Of a stretch of DNA of 64,000 nt, positions 62,017 through 64,000 are shown piece by piece. Source of the DNA: Asterella californica (Eukaryota; Streptophyta; Marchantiopsida; Marchantiales; Aytoniaceae); the NCBI GenBank assembly GCA_036924285.1, contig JAYKYS010000008.1, positions 10,362,501 through 10,426,500 on the forward strand, read 5' to 3'. The number at the start of each line of letters is the position of its first letter. The first letter of the stretch is position 1. The translations under genes and the position numbers were made by a program. The notes under the pieces were generated by a model. The model did no database searches. It worked only from the letters and a program-made list of their open reading frames with translations, and was not told the DNA's origin.

Positions 62017-64000
62017 CTGTATTTCAAGGTAGTTTGAACGCCTGACGATTCTTTAGATGCGTAAAAATTGTTGCCATTTTGGAGTGTCTCTTTTCGCATA
62101 TGTCCTGCTAACAGATATATTTGTGAAGGCACATGCTGAGGCAGTAAAGTCAGAAGAGTTCGAGTTGTGCATGCAGAATGGTAGTGATCCAGACGGTTCA
62201 AACCTCATAGCTTCTCTACTCTTAGAACCCTGGGATGACCCACTGTTTGATCGTTTCCTTTGCGAAGTTTAGGTTTTAGGTCTCACTTTATGCCTGTGGA
62301 AATGGACTTCCCCAGCTAGTCAGGCGACAGTGCTCACATGTCAGGAAGGCGTGCGTTCCGCTATTGCTTAACAGTTGGTTTCCTGTCCCGAAGAAAGCAG
62401 AGCCCGAGCTAAATCTGCAGCTCTTTGACCACGAAGTCCAGTGAGTGCTTTCATGGCCTGAAGTCGAGTCCATGGATCTGTCGATCTTGTTCTTTCGATT
62501 CAGAACGAACTCTCAACACTTCTAGACTTCGCGGGTCTAGAACGAAATCATCAGTCAAGAGCTTGTCCTGAAACTTCTGAAGTCATAAAGACTTCTAAGG
62601 CGAGGGCAGCTAGAGTCTGAGGATCCAAAATGGTGAAGCATACTTGCTCGAAATACGTGCATAGTTCGCCTAACGCCGAGCATGGGACAAAGCGTGGGAG
62701 AGAGACGAGGAAGAAATAAGGTACCATTCTGCTAAGTTCGTCCCGCGATATGCAATGCTAACTGTGAAGAAGAAATATCAACTTCGGCCTGAGGAGCGGC
62801 TTCCAGTTTTGAGTAAGGTGTGGTGTAGTGGTAATGAAAACCTTCTCACTGGATCCATGTGGACTGTCGAGTAACTAGTTAGGGTGCAGGTTTGAGCTTT
62901 TATTCTTAGTACAGTAGAAACGATTTAATTGGCTGTTTTCCATTCAGACCCTTTCTAGAGACTGTTGCAAATAGGAGGTCATCAAAAATAAGGGCGAAAC
63001 GTTCATTGTTTGCGGGATTATTTACTGTGTAAAAGTTTACAGAATTCTTACTTGCAGAGAACCGATGGAAGTAGACGTCGTTGACATTGAATCTGAACAC
63101 CGAGGGTTTAATGTAATTTCTTTAGGAGATAGCTACTAGTCATCCAATAGTTTATTGTGAGGAGTGATGATCTTCAACACTGGAAATAGTATTTTTGAAT
63201 TTACTCAAAGTTTTCAAACAACTCATTCTCGTTGGTATCGGTCTCGAAACCGTAAGGGATGTGCACATGGAAATCACGCTTATAATATATAGCCGGGATC
63301 AGTCATTTTCAATCATTGTATAAAAGTTATCAATAAAAGAAAATTTGTTCTATGAATTTTGATATGTAAAAATATATAGGAGCTATTGACGTACTTGAGA
63401 GCGAGTACTGAAATTTACAGTGATCTATTTATCAGTTGGGTAGATTTCAGAACCGAGACGATTTGATATATCGAGTAGCTAAAATAAGATAAAATTTATG
63501 TAATGTTTTTGATAATTAACAGTGAATTAACGATCAACGATGATCCATGTCATAGGGTAATTTAAGCCGTTCTCGATGACGCTCTTTTACCTTATACCCT
63601 CGATGTCTCTATACATATACTTTGTTTATGAAAGTGAACTAAAAGTAGAATGAATGTTATGAAATCACAAAGACGCTTTCAATCTGTGTTAGATAAGTTT
63701 TCTCTCCAGTATAACACTCTTGAATATAAAGTCCTCCTTTGCAAAATATCACTATACATTAGTGAGCAACAACAGGAGAACATCCAAATTCTCTATATTA
63801 GTATACATAATAGAATAGGGAGGTAATGAGGTTATCACAATGTTACAAGGACCAAAAAAAGGGGATCAAATACTTGTGTAATGGTCGGTTCATGATATAA
63901 TATGCTTGCAAAGTGCCCATTGCAGCCAAGAAGAGGAAGACGATGAGAAAATTTCACGAGAAAGAAATTTAAAGAGTTCGTTCCACATATAGCTTTTCTA
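62017..64000. other. GAA1 3' UTR and intergenic DNA
   Basis: Short ORFs at 62.0-62.5 kb look like 3' UTR. A faint tRNA-like pair of boxes (GGTGTAGTGGTAA near 62.82 kb and CAGGTTTGAGC near 62.89 kb) could be an old SINE head but is too weak to call. The last kilobase is AT-rich with no gene. Confidence 0.35.

Noticed and set aside
62815..62900. Possible tRNA or SINE promoter boxes downstream of GAA1
   Set aside because: A-box-like and B-box-like words are spaced too far apart and no cloverleaf can be drawn.

Overview
This is nuclear DNA of a land plant. The enolase carries the plant-type EWGWC insertion, the ATM gene is split into many small GT-AG exons, and there is a chromodomain Ty3/gypsy retrotransposon. 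Mixed gene density, AT-rich spacers and an intronless enolase make a non-seed plant (bryophyte-like) my best guess, but the sequence alone does not fix the species.

Layout. 0.56-1.9 kb: intronless cytosolic-type enolase, + strand. 1.9-13.1 kb: gene-poor and relic-rich, holding a decayed gag-protease fragment, degenerate tandem repeats, a pyrimidine-rich tract, a broken SANT/Myb-like coding relic on the minus strand, and two copies of one dispersed repeat about 7.8 kb apart. 13.165-45.506 kb: one very large minus-strand gene, the DNA-damage checkpoint kinase ATM. I resolved its N-terminal TAN exons and every exon from the ATP-binding region through the kinase core to the FATC stop, all with consistent splice phases. 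Inside its 4.5-kb kinase-domain intron, on the same strand, lies an intronless 975-codon gene for a probably acylated, Ser/Asp-rich protein of unknown function. 46.3-49.2 kb: AT-rich spacer with hairpin elements. 49.7-55.8 kb: a complete LTR retrotransposon (6,080 bp, 5-bp target duplication ACGAT), inserted into an exon of a minus-strand cytochrome-b5-like gene. 55.9-58.6 kb: AT-rich spacer with more hairpins. 58.619-62.016 kb: six-exon GAA1/GPAA1 gene (GPI transamidase subunit, 737 aa). 62.0-64.0 kb: its 3' flank and spacer.

The most unusual features are four. (1) Both LTRs of the chromovirus carry an array of perfect heat-shock elements upstream of the TATA box. (2) Its insertion splits a cytochrome b5 haem-domain exon, and the reading frame runs straight across the target site. 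(3) A same-strand gene is nested in the ATM catalytic-domain intron. (4) A bipartite hairpin element occurs three times with different but still self-complementary arms.

The intact host genes (enolase, ATM, GAA1) are unrelated housekeeping functions and I see no operon-like cooperation.
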